64,000 nucleotides of DNA, from the NCBI GenBank assembly GCA_051000345.1, contig JBPCOJ010000106.1:6073-70072 (forward strand), in the 5' to 3' direction. Source of the DNA: JBHENC01 sp051000345. Lineage in GTDB: Bacteria > Acidobacteriota > Blastocatellia > Pyrinomonadales > Pyrinomonadaceae. The first letter of the stretch is position 1. The number at the start of each line of letters is the position of its first letter. The notes beneath the pieces are model-generated. The model saw nothing but the letters and a program-made list of their open reading frames with translations. It was not told the DNA's origin and did not search any database. This document shows, in pieces, positions 26,177 through 34,609 of this stretch. Made by a program: the position numbers and the translations under genes.

Positions 26177-27862
26177 TTATGATCGTCCGTTAAAGGAGGC
26201 GAGCAGTTCGGCGATGGCGTCTATATATGAGCGACGCACGTCCGCGCCGCCCGGATAGTTGTTGACGATGATGGAGAAGACGAGGCGCTCGCCCGCCGCG
26301 CTTGTCGCGTAGCCAGAGAGCGAGGAAACGGCTTCGACTGTGCCTGTCTTGGCGCGGACGTTGCCCGCTGCCGCCGTGCCTTTCATGCGATTGGCAAGCG
26401 TGCCGTCAACTCCCGCCAAGGGCAGCGCGTCGCGGAAGACGTTCGAGAATGGAAGTCGGCTGATGTAAGCGAGCAGCTTTACGCTCGCGTCGGCAGTTAC
26501 GAAGTCGTGGCGCGAGAGGCCGGAGCCGTCGTTCATCACGACGGCGTCCGCGCCCGCGCGTTGCAAAAAAGCTTTGACGACATTAATGCCTGCTTCCGCG
26601 CTCGTCGAGCGTGCGCTTGATTGTGCGGTGCGCTGTTGATCGCCGCCGGAGATGGATAAAATGGGGACTGCCGCAATTCTTCCCTTTTGTTCGCCGAGCG
26701 TTCGTAAGGTAAGTTCCGTGTAAAGATTCTGGCTCGGCTTCAAAGTCTTCGCCGCGATGAAGCTCAAAGGCGGCGATTGCCGTTTGGCTAACTCAAAGAG
26801 TTTCGACGTGTCGAGCGGAATGTTCCGGCGCGCGCGCGCATCAATAATTTGCGATTGGCCTGCGACGGTGACGCCGCGACGCGAGAGCGAGGCGCGCAGT
26901 AAATCAACAAACATTTGCGCCGGGCGCGCGACGGCGATTTCTCCCGTATAGCCTCTGTCGTCGAGCGGCAGGCTTCCGCCGACTTCAATCGTGTTTGCGC
27001 CCAAGTCCCGATAGACGCTCAACTCTCTGCGCGTGCCGCGCGCGGTGGTCGTCGTCAGGTTCTTGATCGTGATGTGCGGCAATTGGGCTGGCCCCGTCGC
27101 AATCGTACACGATGAGCCGACGCTTGCGCCGGGTTTGACGAAGAGATCAATCGAATTATCGTTGACCGTGAGCGCGCTTACTTCCGCGCCGTAGTACCAT
27201 TGCAGATCGTCCCATTCCCAGCCTGCGCCGTAGGGCGCGCCCGTGAAATAACTTTCGTCACCAACGAGAGCGCCTTCGACGCGGCGCACGCCCGCCGCCG
27301 CAATCCTTTCCGCAAGCTCGTCAATCGCCTTCGTGTAATCGCCGTCGTTAAAGCTTGCCGCGATGGACGGATCGCCGCGCCCGTAAACAATCAAATCGCC
27401 GCGCAACGTGCCGGACGCGTCCGGGCGATTCGCGGCGTAAACGGAAGTCGTCCAGCGAAATTCCGGCGTGAGCCGGTCAAGCGCGGCGGCCATCGTGTAC
27501 ATCTTCATGTTCGAGGCAGGAACTAAAAGCTTTCCGGCGTTTTCCTCAAAGAGCGTGCGCCCCGTGTCGAGCGAAACGACTTTGACGCCGACGAAGGCGG
27601 GCGCGAGTTGCGGGCTGCTCAAAATTTGGCGAATGCGCGAACGTAAGTCTTCAATCGTCTGCGACGCATTCGCGGAAGCGGCACGCACAGTCGCGGAAGC
27701 TGTGGGCGTTGTAGAAACGGCGGGCGTTGCGGAAACAACTCTGCGCCCGCGTTGTTGCTGCGGCTCTTGTGCGAAGACGTTGACGACGACTGCGCCGGAG
27801 CCGAACGAACAAAGCAGCACTAAGCAGATTAGTGTGGAGACGCGCTCTTTATTAAGTGTCAT
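26177..27862 (-). CDS. dacB: D-alanyl-D-alanine carboxypeptidase/endopeptidase, PBP4 (DacB, S13) family
   Basis: 561 residues. A signal peptide covers residues 1-32 (STLICLVLLCSFGSGAVVVN). The active-site motifs are in order: SxxK in LLVPASNMKMYTMAAALDRL, the SxN-region VMNDGSGLSRHD, and KTGT in GNVRAKTGTVEAVSSLSGYA. YFTGAPYGAGWEWDDLQWYY is the conserved Tyr/Trp-rich segment of the S13 insertion domain. It trims or cross-cuts peptidoglycan stem peptides in the periplasm. It is 22 bp after the heptose kinase gene and shares its operon, joining wall and LPS functions. Confidence 0.93.
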   Translation of the reverse strand: MTLNKERVSTLICLVLLCSFGSGAVVVNVFAQEPQQQRGRRVVSATPAVSTTPTASATVRAASANASQTIEDLRSRIRQILSSPQLAPAFVGVKVVSLDTGRTLFEENAGKLLVPASNMKMYTMAAALDRLTPEFRWTTSVYAANRPDASGTLRGDLIVYGRGDPSIAASFNDGDYTKAIDELAERIAAAGVRRVEGALVGDESYFTGAPYGAGWEWDDLQWYYGAEVSALTVNDNSIDLFVKPGASVGSSCTIATGPAQLPHITIKNLTTTTARGTRRELSVYRDLGANTIEVGGSLPLDDRGYTGEIAVARPAQMFVDLLRASLSRRGVTVAGQSQIIDARARRNIPLDTSKLFELAKRQSPPLSFIAAKTLKPSQNLYTELTLRTLGEQKGRIAAVPILSISGGDQQRTAQSSARSTSAEAGINVVKAFLQRAGADAVVMNDGSGLSRHDFVTADASVKLLAYISRLPFSNVFRDALPLAGVDGTLANRMKGTAAAGNVRAKTGTVEAVSSLSGYATSAAGERLVFSIIVNNYPGGADVRRSYIDAIAELLASFNGRS

Positions 27863-27884
27863 TATCGAGTGCCATTATCGAGAA

Positions 27885-28892
27885 TCATTGTTTTTCTTCG
27901 AGCGGCTCGAAGGAGTTGATAAGTTCTTCTGTGCTGGCAGTCGCTGTGCCGACTTTGCCGACGACGATGCCTGCCGCGTGGTTGGCGAGCGTTGCGGCGT
28001 CAAGCATCGTCACTCCGGCGCTAAGCGCACAGGCTAGCGTGGCGATCACGGTGTCGCCCGCGCCGGTCACGTCGTAGACTTCACGCGCGACGGTTTCGAC
28101 TTGAACGGGCGCGCCGTTCGATTCCAGCAACATCATGCCGCGCTCGCCGCGCGTGATAAGCACCGCATCGCAACCCAGCCGCGCCTGTATCATGCGCGCC
28201 GCTTGTTCAAGCCCTTCGTTCGTGTCCGCTTCCGTATTCGTCAAACGCAGTGCTTCGTGATGATTCGGCGTAACGAGCGTCGCCGGGCGATAAGCATCGA
28301 AGTTGCGTATCTTCGGGTCGATCAATACGGGAATGCCGCGTTCACGCGCGAACGGCAGAACTTCTGCGAGAACGCGCGTCGTGACAGCGCCTTTGTCATA
28401 ATCGGAGACGACAAACGCGTGCGCGTCCATAAGCAATTTTTTCAACGCGTGGATGATGCGGTCTTCCGTTTCCGCCGCGACGTGCGTGCGACGCTCGCGG
28501 TCTGCGCGGACGACGAGTTGGTTGTGCGCGATGATGCGCGTCTTGATTGTCGTCGGGCGACTTTCATCAACGATGAGAGTTTCATACGCCTGCGCTGCGC
28601 CCGCGTTTTGCAGTTCCCTGCGCAGATTTTCTCCGGCGCGATCATTGCCAACAACGCCGACCACCGCCGCGCGTGTGCCGAGCGCCAGAAGATTCGCCAC
28701 GACGTTGGCCGCGCCGCCCAAGTGAACCGACTCGCGCTGAATGTCCACGACAGGCACGGGCGCTTCCGGCGAAATGCGCGTCACCTCGCCCCACACGAAT
28801 TCATCTAGCATCACATCGCCGAGCACGACCACAAAACGCTCACGCAAACGCCGCGTCAATTCCGCCACCGCTTGCGCTGTCAGTTGCTTCAT
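27885..28892 (-). CDS. hldA: D-glycero-beta-D-manno-heptose-7-phosphate kinase (HldE/RfaE domain I)
   Basis: 335 residues, PfkB/ribokinase fold. Key motifs are GDVMLDEFVWGEVTRISPEA, HLGGAANVVANLLALG, FVVSDYDKGAVTTRVL, VTPNHHEALRLTNTE and the C-terminal GAGDTVIATLACALSAG with the catalytic Asp. Only the kinase domain is present; the adenylyltransferase half of HldE is absent, so a separate partner is expected elsewhere. It phosphorylates heptose-7-phosphate at C1 for ADP-heptose and LPS core synthesis. The GT9 gene lies 67 bp upstream. Confidence 0.87.
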   Translation of the reverse strand: MKQLTAQAVAELTRRLRERFVVVLGDVMLDEFVWGEVTRISPEAPVPVVDIQRESVHLGGAANVVANLLALGTRAAVVGVVGNDRAGENLRRELQNAGAAQAYETLIVDESRPTTIKTRIIAHNQLVVRADRERRTHVAAETEDRIIHALKKLLMDAHAFVVSDYDKGAVTTRVLAEVLPFARERGIPVLIDPKIRNFDAYRPATLVTPNHHEALRLTNTEADTNEGLEQAARMIQARLGCDAVLITRGERGMMLLESNGAPVQVETVAREVYDVTGAGDTVIATLACALSAGVTMLDAATLANHAAGIVVGKVGTATASTEELINSFEPLEEKQ

Positions 28893-28959
28893 AAATTAAG
28901 TTTCTTCGTTGCCGGAACAAGCGAAGACGAAGGCTATTTTATTTTCCCGGCACGCGTTT

Positions 28960-30180
28960 CTATTTTTCCAATACGCGTTCAATCGCCGCTGTGACTCTCT
29001 CGACGGAAACGCGGCGGATACATTCGGGCGCATCGAATTGCCCGCATGTATAGCCGGGACACGGCGCGCACGGCATCGCTTCGCGGACGACTTCGTAAGC
29101 GGCGCGCGTCCAAGGATGCCAGCGCGCGACGCTCGATGAACCGAAGATGATGACCGACGGCGCGTTGACGGCTGCCGCGATGTGCGCGATGCCGCTGTCG
29201 TTGCCGACGAAGAGGCGCGCGCGCGCGGCAAGCGCAGTTACTTCCGGCAGCGAAAGATTTGTCAGCATAGTAATCGGCGCACGCGATTGTTCGATGAGCA
29301 CGTTGATGATTTCCGTTTCGTGCGGAGCGGCAATCGCAACGACTTCGAGGCCGCGCGCGTGAAGAGTTTCGGCGACGCGCGCGAAGTTTTCCGTTGCCCA
29401 CTGCTTCGACGCGAAGGCCGCCGCCGGATGAAGCAGCGCGAAGGGTTTGCCGTTGTCGTTCGCGGTGTAAGCTTCGCAATCTTCGTTGATACGTGCAGCG
29501 CGTAGTTTCGCATTGACGCTCGCCGACGCAGCGTTTGTGACGGCGAGATGCGTCGGCGGCAAATCCGTCACAGGCACGCCCGTCCAGCCGAGCAGCGCGA
29601 GTTGATTTTCAACCGAGTGCGTATCGTCTCTCTTCCAGATTTCATGCGCGGGCGGCGCTTGGTGGTTGTGCAAACGCCCGTAGCGGTATTCAGCGTAGCC
29701 GACGCGTTGCCTTGCGCCCGAAGCTCTCGTGAGAAACGTCGCGGTTGTGCCGCCGTGAAGATTGAACGCGACATCGTAGCGCGCCGCGCGAAGCTCATGC
29801 ACGACACGCGCGCGCGCCGCCGTCGAACGCCCTTTGATCGTGATGACGCGGTCAACGTCAGCGAATCCGTCGAGCACGGGCGCAACCCAGTCTTCTAATA
29901 GAATGTCTATGCGCGCGCGCGGCAGAAATCTTTTGAGCGCGTGCAGGGAAGGCGTGGCAAGCACAGTATCGCCGATGGAGCGCAGGCGCACGACGAGCAC
30001 ACGTTCGACGCTTTGCCAATCCCAACGCGCGGGCGCAAGAAGAAGCGGCTGCGCCGGAAAAATCGTGTGCGGCACAGTCGTTTCATCATCGCGCAGCATC
30101 GCGGCGGTGGATTGATAAAGAATCGGCGGCGATTCAAGTTGTGCGTGTGGAGTCCTCATCCTCAATCGTTGCTTCATCAA
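28960..30180 (-). CDS. Family 9 glycosyltransferase (heptosyltransferase type)
   Basis: 406 residues as the longest frame. The GT9 core is clear: VVRLRSIGDTVLATPSLHAL, LLEDWVAPVLDGFADVDRVI, FALLHPAAAFASKQWATENF and FVGNDSGIAHIAAAVNAPSV with FGSSSVARWHPW. A Cys-rich C-terminal part (CAPCPGYTCGQFDAPECIRR) is typical of this class. It transfers sugar, probably ADP-heptose, to lipid A core. The upstream start overlaps the Trm112-like gene by 47 bases; ATGs at 30177, 30159 or 30099 are also possible, none with a strong ribosome site. Confidence 0.88.
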   Translation of the reverse strand: MMKQRLRMRTPHAQLESPPILYQSTAAMLRDDETTVPHTIFPAQPLLLAPARWDWQSVERVLVVRLRSIGDTVLATPSLHALKRFLPRARIDILLEDWVAPVLDGFADVDRVITIKGRSTAARARVVHELRAARYDVAFNLHGGTTATFLTRASGARQRVGYAEYRYGRLHNHQAPPAHEIWKRDDTHSVENQLALLGWTGVPVTDLPPTHLAVTNAASASVNAKLRAARINEDCEAYTANDNGKPFALLHPAAAFASKQWATENFARVAETLHARGLEVVAIAAPHETEIINVLIEQSRAPITMLTNLSLPEVTALAARARLFVGNDSGIAHIAAAVNAPSVIIFGSSSVARWHPWTRAAYEVVREAMPCAPCPGYTCGQFDAPECIRRVSVERVTAAIERVLEK

Positions 30181-30325
30181 TCAGCATCACGGGAATATCA
30201 TCGCGGATCGGATATACGCGGCGGCACTCTACACACTTGAGACTGTTTCCGTCCGGCTGCACTTCGACTTTCCCTTTACACGCCGGGCACGCCAGAATCT
30301 CCAACAAATCTTGACTGATCGCCAT
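30134..30325 (-). CDS. Trm112-like (UPF0434/YcaR) small zinc-binding protein
   Basis: 63 residues from the ATG at 30325, after AAAGGCAAAAAAGTT; a GTG at 30343 would add six residues. It has LLEILACPACKGKVEVQPDG and LKCVECRRVYPIRDDIPVML, the CxxC...CxxC zinc fold and the YPIRDGIPVML-type tail of UPF0434. E. coli YcaR sits near lpxK/kdsB, so its place at the head of an LPS-type operon fits. The stop codon lies inside the following GT9 open frame, so the two are probably cotranscribed. Confidence 0.88.
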   Translation of the reverse strand: MAISQDLLEILACPACKGKVEVQPDGNSLKCVECRRVYPIRDDIPVMLIDEATIEDEDSTRTT

Positions 30326-30619
30326 AACTTTTTTGCCTTTCACTTTGCGTTTTCAAGCTTAACAGCTTCGCAAAGAAGCGGGCAAGCAAGAGTCACCTCC
30401 GAGCGGGCGCTTTGAAGGCGAGCGAGATAGATATGTATGCCAACGCGCTGTCCCATTTCGGTTTTCATAAGGCAATCGCAGCTTGAAAATTATTATCGCG
30501 CGCACAGTTTCGCGGCTCTCTCGATGGCGCGCTTGCCGCGCGGCGCGTTCGTGTGTTAGTGATAATGAAATCGCTGATTGCTATGTTTTCGCGTTGCCTG
30601 TAAGTGAGGTGAAGAAGGA

Positions 30620-31381
30620 TTGTCTTTAGAATTTGCCGTTCAATTCGCGTGTCCTTTGCGGGCGCGTTATTCGGAAAAACATCTGCGCGCGTGGGGCAGT
30701 CTCGGGAACATTCACACGCGTTTGACGACGGGTGACAAGGGCGTGCCGGACGCGGACAAACTGCGCTTCATCGAGAATTCGCGCGACGAAATAGAAACGA
30801 TGCAAAGGGAAACGATGATTTGCCCTTCGTGTCCGGCGTGCTTGCCGAAGGAAGCGGCGGGCGAAGGCGAATCCGTCGGCTGTTTAGGGCGCGTCACGTA
30901 CCCGATTGAAGGGCAGTTTGAAAAATTCATGGCAGACCGCGTGCAGCTTCTGCTGGACACGCTCGACGCGTGCGATCAACCGCGCCTGCTGCGCATTCTC
31001 GTCGATGCGGAATCGCCATTCGACGGCGAAGGCACAAAGGAATTGCGGCGCGTCACGACCACGCAGGGCTTGCGTTTCTTTGAACTGCGCTTGCCGATTC
31101 GATTGACGCGCGAAGCGGCGCATCTCACGACGGACAATATTTTCGATTTGCTCGCGGGCTTTCGCTCCGACGACCACGCGCGCACAACTTACACGCGCGA
31201 GATTTCCGGCGCGGCGATTGCCGACTATTACGACTTTTTAGACTTCGTTTTGCGCAACGATATTTCCACATCCGAACAAGCCAGACTCCACGCGCGCGGG
31301 CGCAACTACGCTCAATATCTGCGTTTGCTCGCCGCACACGAACGCGCCGAAGCGCTTGGCGCACGCGTGCTGCTTGATTGA
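30620..31381 (+). CDS. Conserved-looking protein of unknown function with a Cys cluster
   Basis: 253 residues from a TTG at 30620, with GAGG 10 bases upstream. I do not recognise the family. Visible features are a Cys cluster (MICPSCPACLPKEAAGEGES then GCLGRV) near residues 65-90 that could bind metal or an Fe-S cluster, and a mostly helical acidic/basic C-terminal half (LTTDNIFDLLAGFRSDDHAR, AIADYYDFLDFVLRNDIS). There is no signal peptide or membrane segment, so it is probably cytoplasmic. The gene stands alone, convergent with the DUF4388 gene. Confidence 0.65.
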   Translation: MSLEFAVQFACPLRARYSEKHLRAWGSLGNIHTRLTTGDKGVPDADKLRFIENSRDEIETMQRETMICPSCPACLPKEAAGEGESVGCLGRVTYPIEGQFEKFMADRVQLLLDTLDACDQPRLLRILVDAESPFDGEGTKELRRVTTTQGLRFFELRLPIRLTREAAHLTTDNIFDLLAGFRSDDHARTTYTREISGAAIADYYDFLDFVLRNDISTSEQARLHARGRNYAQYLRLLAAHERAEALGARVLLD

Positions 31382-31417
31382 ACTGTTGCCGGATTGAACA
31401 ACGGAGGTTGGAGCCGG

Positions 31418-32137
31418 TTACATATTCTCTTCGTCGAACTGCCGCAATGAATCGAGTATGAGGTTGGTGTTGCTGGCGGCGTTGATGGTGATGGGAAAGG
31501 CTTCCGCGTGTCTTTCAAAATCGAACGCGCCGGATGTCGCTTCGACGATTTTGCGGAACGCTTCTTCGGCAATCAAATCTCCGCTCTCCGCGCCGACGAT
31601 GCGTCCTTCGTTAAATAAAATTCTTCCCTGCACGGCTTCGTTCATGATTGAGAGCGAGCCGGTCAAGCGCGCGTTCTCAAGCACCTGCACGGCGTCGAAG
31701 ATACTGATTGCGGAAAGGTCGCCCGCAAATATGGAAGCGGGGCGCAGAGCGGTTGCCGATTGCGCTGGCGCGGCGAGCGGCGAAAAATCCGGGCGGCGCG
31801 CGCGGCGTATGGCTTCGAGTCCGGTGGCGATGGAGATGCGCGGGTCTAGCTGTTTGGCTTCGAGCAGGCGGTCATGCGCGGCTTCCAAATCTTCGCGCTC
31901 GATGTAGAGGCTGGCAAGCGCAAGGCACTGGCGCGCGGCCTCGTCCGAGTGTTTATGTGTGGCGGCGATTTCGCGCAAACGCTCGCGCAGCGGCAAGGAG
32001 CGCGGGCGGCGTTCGAGAGCCGCATGAAGGCGCTTGATAGCGCGCTCCGGCGCTCTGTATTTGATGAATAGTTCGGCGTCGAGCAATGCCGTCTCGACTT
32101 CTCCCTCGCTGTCTGCGGGCGGGTGCGCTTCGCTCAT
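31418..32137 (-). CDS. TPR-like protein with C-terminal DUF4388 (PATAN-type) domain
   Basis: 239 residues. The N-terminal half is helical with TPR-like periodicity (RAIKRLHAALERRPRSLPLR, LASLYIEREDLEAAHDRLLE). The C-terminal domain, about 135-220, reads FAGDLSAISIFDAVQVLENA, RLTGSLSIMNEAVQGRILFN and EGRIVGAESGDLIAEEAFRK, the DUF4388 pattern. DUF4388 proteins are linked to signalling and gliding or polarity in several phyla. It is divergent from an HD-GYP gene and close to a GGDEF gene, so a role in second-messenger signalling is likely but inferred. Confidence 0.8.
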   Translation of the reverse strand: MSEAHPPADSEGEVETALLDAELFIKYRAPERAIKRLHAALERRPRSLPLRERLREIAATHKHSDEAARQCLALASLYIEREDLEAAHDRLLEAKQLDPRISIATGLEAIRRARRPDFSPLAAPAQSATALRPASIFAGDLSAISIFDAVQVLENARLTGSLSIMNEAVQGRILFNEGRIVGAESGDLIAEEAFRKIVEATSGAFDFERHAEAFPITINAASNTNLILDSLRQFDEENM

Positions 32138-32532
32138 TGATCCAACCTTATGGCTGCGGGATTAAACAATTGGTCGGGAATCAAAGCGGCGAGTCTATCA
32201 CAAGTCGAAAACCAGTGAAATTTCATGTGGTGCGTGTGTTCTTTGCCGCTATGCAAGCACGATTCCGTGTACACGCCAAATCCATCATCACGCAAACTCG
32301 TTCACTTTGACAATGCAACGCCGCCTTTAATGCTTCAATATACTTCACGTACAATCTCAGCTTACGGCTTACAACTTCGGGCGATTTAGACTTTAATTGT
32401 TTTGTCTTCGCTTTTGAAGGCAAATAATTTTACCGCTGTGCGCAATTCTCGCGGAGCGCGCGCAAACGTGGCACGCTGAATGCTCTCTCGCTTATTGAAA
32501 GCAATTTCTTCAAAGCGTAAGGAGCAACGTAG
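32138..32532. other. Divergent intergenic region between the DUF4388 and HD-GYP genes
   Basis: About 395 bases with no supported gene. A 66-codon minus-strand frame (32223-32423) has no ribosome site or recognisable product. A TTGACA occurs at 32308-32313 on the plus strand but has no matching -10 at 17 bases. No terminator or repeat is seen. Confidence 0.4.
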
Positions 32533-33219
32533 ATGCACGATCAAACGGTGCTGGACAGCGTTAGCGCGTCAACGATCCGATTAGTGAATGGCGACTGGGC
32601 GAATTATCTGCAACGCGTTTGTCATAGCCTGCGTTCAATCGGTCAGATTTGCTGCGGCGACGGCGCGGAGGTTCTGCTAAGGCGTCTCAAGCGCACGCGT
32701 CCTTCGACTTACGGGCATAGCCTGCGCGTCGCCAGATTTTCGCGCGCCACAGGCCAGGCCTTCGGCTTTGACGATACGCGCTTGAAGCAATTGGGCAAGG
32801 CCGCCGTGATGCACGACATCGGCAAACTCCTTGTGCCTGAAGCCGTGCTCAGCCGCCCGCGCAAGCCGACGGCGACTGAAATGTTCGTGCTGAAAAAACA
32901 TCCCAGCTTCGGCGCGATGCTAACATCCTATTTCAAGCTTCCGAGGGAATTGAGCATACGCACGCAGCATCACCACGAGCGTTGGGACGGCAAAGGCTAC
33001 CCGGAAGGCTTGGCTGGCACGGATATTCCGCTGATGGCGCGCATCGTTCAAGTCGCGGATACTTATGACGCGATGACGGCAACGGATCGCCCGTACCGCA
33101 AACCGCACACGCACGCGGAAGCGATTGCAGAATTACGCAAGCAAGCGGGCACACAGTTTGACCCGCGCGTGATAGAAGCCTTCACGGATACGTTCCCGGA
33201 ACAGCATTCGTCGCACTGA
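32533..33219 (+). CDS. HD-GYP domain protein, probable cyclic-di-GMP phosphodiesterase
   Basis: 228 residues. After a 55-residue N-terminus of no clear fold, the HD-GYP domain has THG-like HSLRVARFSRATGQAFGF, the metal pair HD in AVMHDIGKLLVPEAVLSRP, KKHPSFGAMLTSY, and the signature HHHERWDGKGYPEGLAG. IVQVADTYDAMTATDRPYR follows. All metal-binding residues and the GYP loop are present, so activity against c-di-GMP or a related dinucleotide is expected. AAGGAG precedes the ATG. A diguanylate cyclase gene follows 159 bp downstream on the same strand. Confidence 0.9.
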   Translation: MHDQTVLDSVSASTIRLVNGDWANYLQRVCHSLRSIGQICCGDGAEVLLRRLKRTRPSTYGHSLRVARFSRATGQAFGFDDTRLKQLGKAAVMHDIGKLLVPEAVLSRPRKPTATEMFVLKKHPSFGAMLTSYFKLPRELSIRTQHHHERWDGKGYPEGLAGTDIPLMARIVQVADTYDAMTATDRPYRKPHTHAEAIAELRKQAGTQFDPRVIEAFTDTFPEQHSSH

Positions 33220-33378
33220 CAAGCCTGTTTTCTGGAGCGCGGCGCTTGTTCATCATTTAACTTTATTAGTGAGCGCGATAAACTTTCCCGGCGCAAGATG
33301 CGGAGATAGTTTTCGCGCTCTTCTCGTATAAGCTTTTTGGTGAAAACTATCGAACGCAATAATTCTTTAGGAGCGCCG

Positions 33379-34356
33379 ATGTCATATCCCGTTATGCAAC
33401 CTCTATCTCCCATAGATTTCACAGACTTCAAGAACCTGATCGAACTCGGCACGGACGAGATTGCGCAGCGCTGGATTGATGCCGTGCGCGCAGACCACGA
33501 AGTACCCTCGACGGAAGGCATCGCCGAGCCGCTCTTGATGGATTCTGTGCCACTCGTGCTGCGCGAAATATTGCGTGTGATCGAACTCGACGAACAAAAA
33601 ATTGAAGGCGCGCACATTGTCACTGCCGCCAAGCATGGCCGCGTTCGCGCCCGTCAACATTTCGATGTCAAAGAACTCGTGCGCGAGTATCAATTGCTGC
33701 GCGAACATATTTTTCTTTACTTGCAGGAGCATCTCGCGCAATTTGCGGGCGGGCGCGATCCCGCCAAACTTTTAGCGATATATCGTCGCGTCGGTCTCGC
33801 CATTGACGAAGCGACGCGCTCGACCATCGATGCCTTTGTCGAAGAACACACGGGCGAACTGCTTCACCTTTCGCGCACAGACAGTTTGACGGGGCTATAC
33901 AATCACCGCACTTTTTACGAGCGGCTGGCGGAAGAAGTCAAACGCGCCGCGCGTTATCAGAGTCCGCTCTCGATTGCGCTCATCGATCTGGATGATTTCA
34001 AACTCGTCAACGATACGCGCGGGCATCAATTCGGTGATCGCCTGCTCGCCAAATGCGCCCGCTCGCTCGATGACGCCTTGCGCGAAACGGATATTATCTG
34101 TCGCTACGGCGGCGACGAGTTCAGCGTGATTCTGCCGGAAACGGAAAAAGAGGATGCCGTTCAGTTGATGCAGCGCGTGCAGGAAGCGTTCAGTGAATCC
34201 GGCGCGAAAGAGGGCGCGCCCGCATCCTTCGGCATGAGTTACGGCATCGCTATCTATCCAGCCGACGCTTCGGAACCAGAAAACCTGATTCGCGCGGCAG
34301 ACAATCAATTGCTCGGCAAAAAGAAACAGCGCCGCGATAGCGAACAAGCAAAGTAA
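33379..34356 (+). CDS. Diguanylate cyclase with RsbRD-like N-terminal sensor
   Basis: 325 residues from the ATG at 33379, which has AGGAG six bases upstream; a TTG 14 codons earlier lacks one. Residues 15-160 are all-helical and resemble the RsbRD_N domain (ELGTDEIAQRWIDAVRADHE, VRARQHFDVKELVREYQLLR). The GGDEF domain at 170-320 has SLTGLYNHRTFYERL, an intact active site RYGGDEFSVILPE, and an RETD inhibitory site just before it. It should make c-di-GMP with product feedback. The upstream HD-GYP protein would oppose it. There is no membrane segment. Confidence 0.9.
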   Translation: MSYPVMQPLSPIDFTDFKNLIELGTDEIAQRWIDAVRADHEVPSTEGIAEPLLMDSVPLVLREILRVIELDEQKIEGAHIVTAAKHGRVRARQHFDVKELVREYQLLREHIFLYLQEHLAQFAGGRDPAKLLAIYRRVGLAIDEATRSTIDAFVEEHTGELLHLSRTDSLTGLYNHRTFYERLAEEVKRAARYQSPLSIALIDLDDFKLVNDTRGHQFGDRLLAKCARSLDDALRETDIICRYGGDEFSVILPETEKEDAVQLMQRVQEAFSESGAKEGAPASFGMSYGIAIYPADASEPENLIRAADNQLLGKKKQRRDSEQAK

Positions 34357-34403
34357 CGTTATAGAGACACCGCTTCCGCGTGCGCCGCTGATTCAACTTT
34401 ATT

Positions 34404-34438
34404 AAAAAGGCCGCCTTCAAATCGAAGGCAGCCTTTTT
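34404..34438 (+). terminator. Intrinsic terminator after the diguanylate cyclase gene
   Basis: AAAAAGGCCGCCTTC (34404-34418) and GAAGGCAGCCTTTTT (34424-34438) pair with one mismatch on the plus strand (a G-U pair on the minus strand). It should act in both directions. Its core resembles the terminator at 57980-58014. Confidence 0.8.
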
Positions 34439-34501
34439 ATGTTTCGTGTTCCGTTTACGATTGCTTGTCCTATATAGCCGCTTGCAAATGAATAAGAATG
34501 T

Positions 34502-34574
34502 TGTAGGGGCAGGGCTAGTCCCTACCCGCTTTCTTTCACATAAAACACGGGCAGGGACAAGCCCTGCCCCTACA
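34502..34574. repeat. REP-like palindromic repeat, copy 1
   Basis: Arms 34502-34528 and 34548-34574 are inverted copies with two mismatches in 27, starting TGTAGGGGCAGGG. The loop is 19 bases. A second, different copy lies at 56662-56737. Both sit between genes. This looks like a dispersed extragenic palindrome family rather than a terminator, since no T-run follows. Confidence 0.8.
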
Positions 34575-34609
34575 TAAATCCGCCTTTCTATTGATGCTGA
34601 AATTTTATT

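Noticed and set aside
32223..32423. Lys-rich 66-codon frame in the DUF4388/HD-GYP gap
   Set aside because: No ribosome site, promoter or similarity; the second half has random composition.
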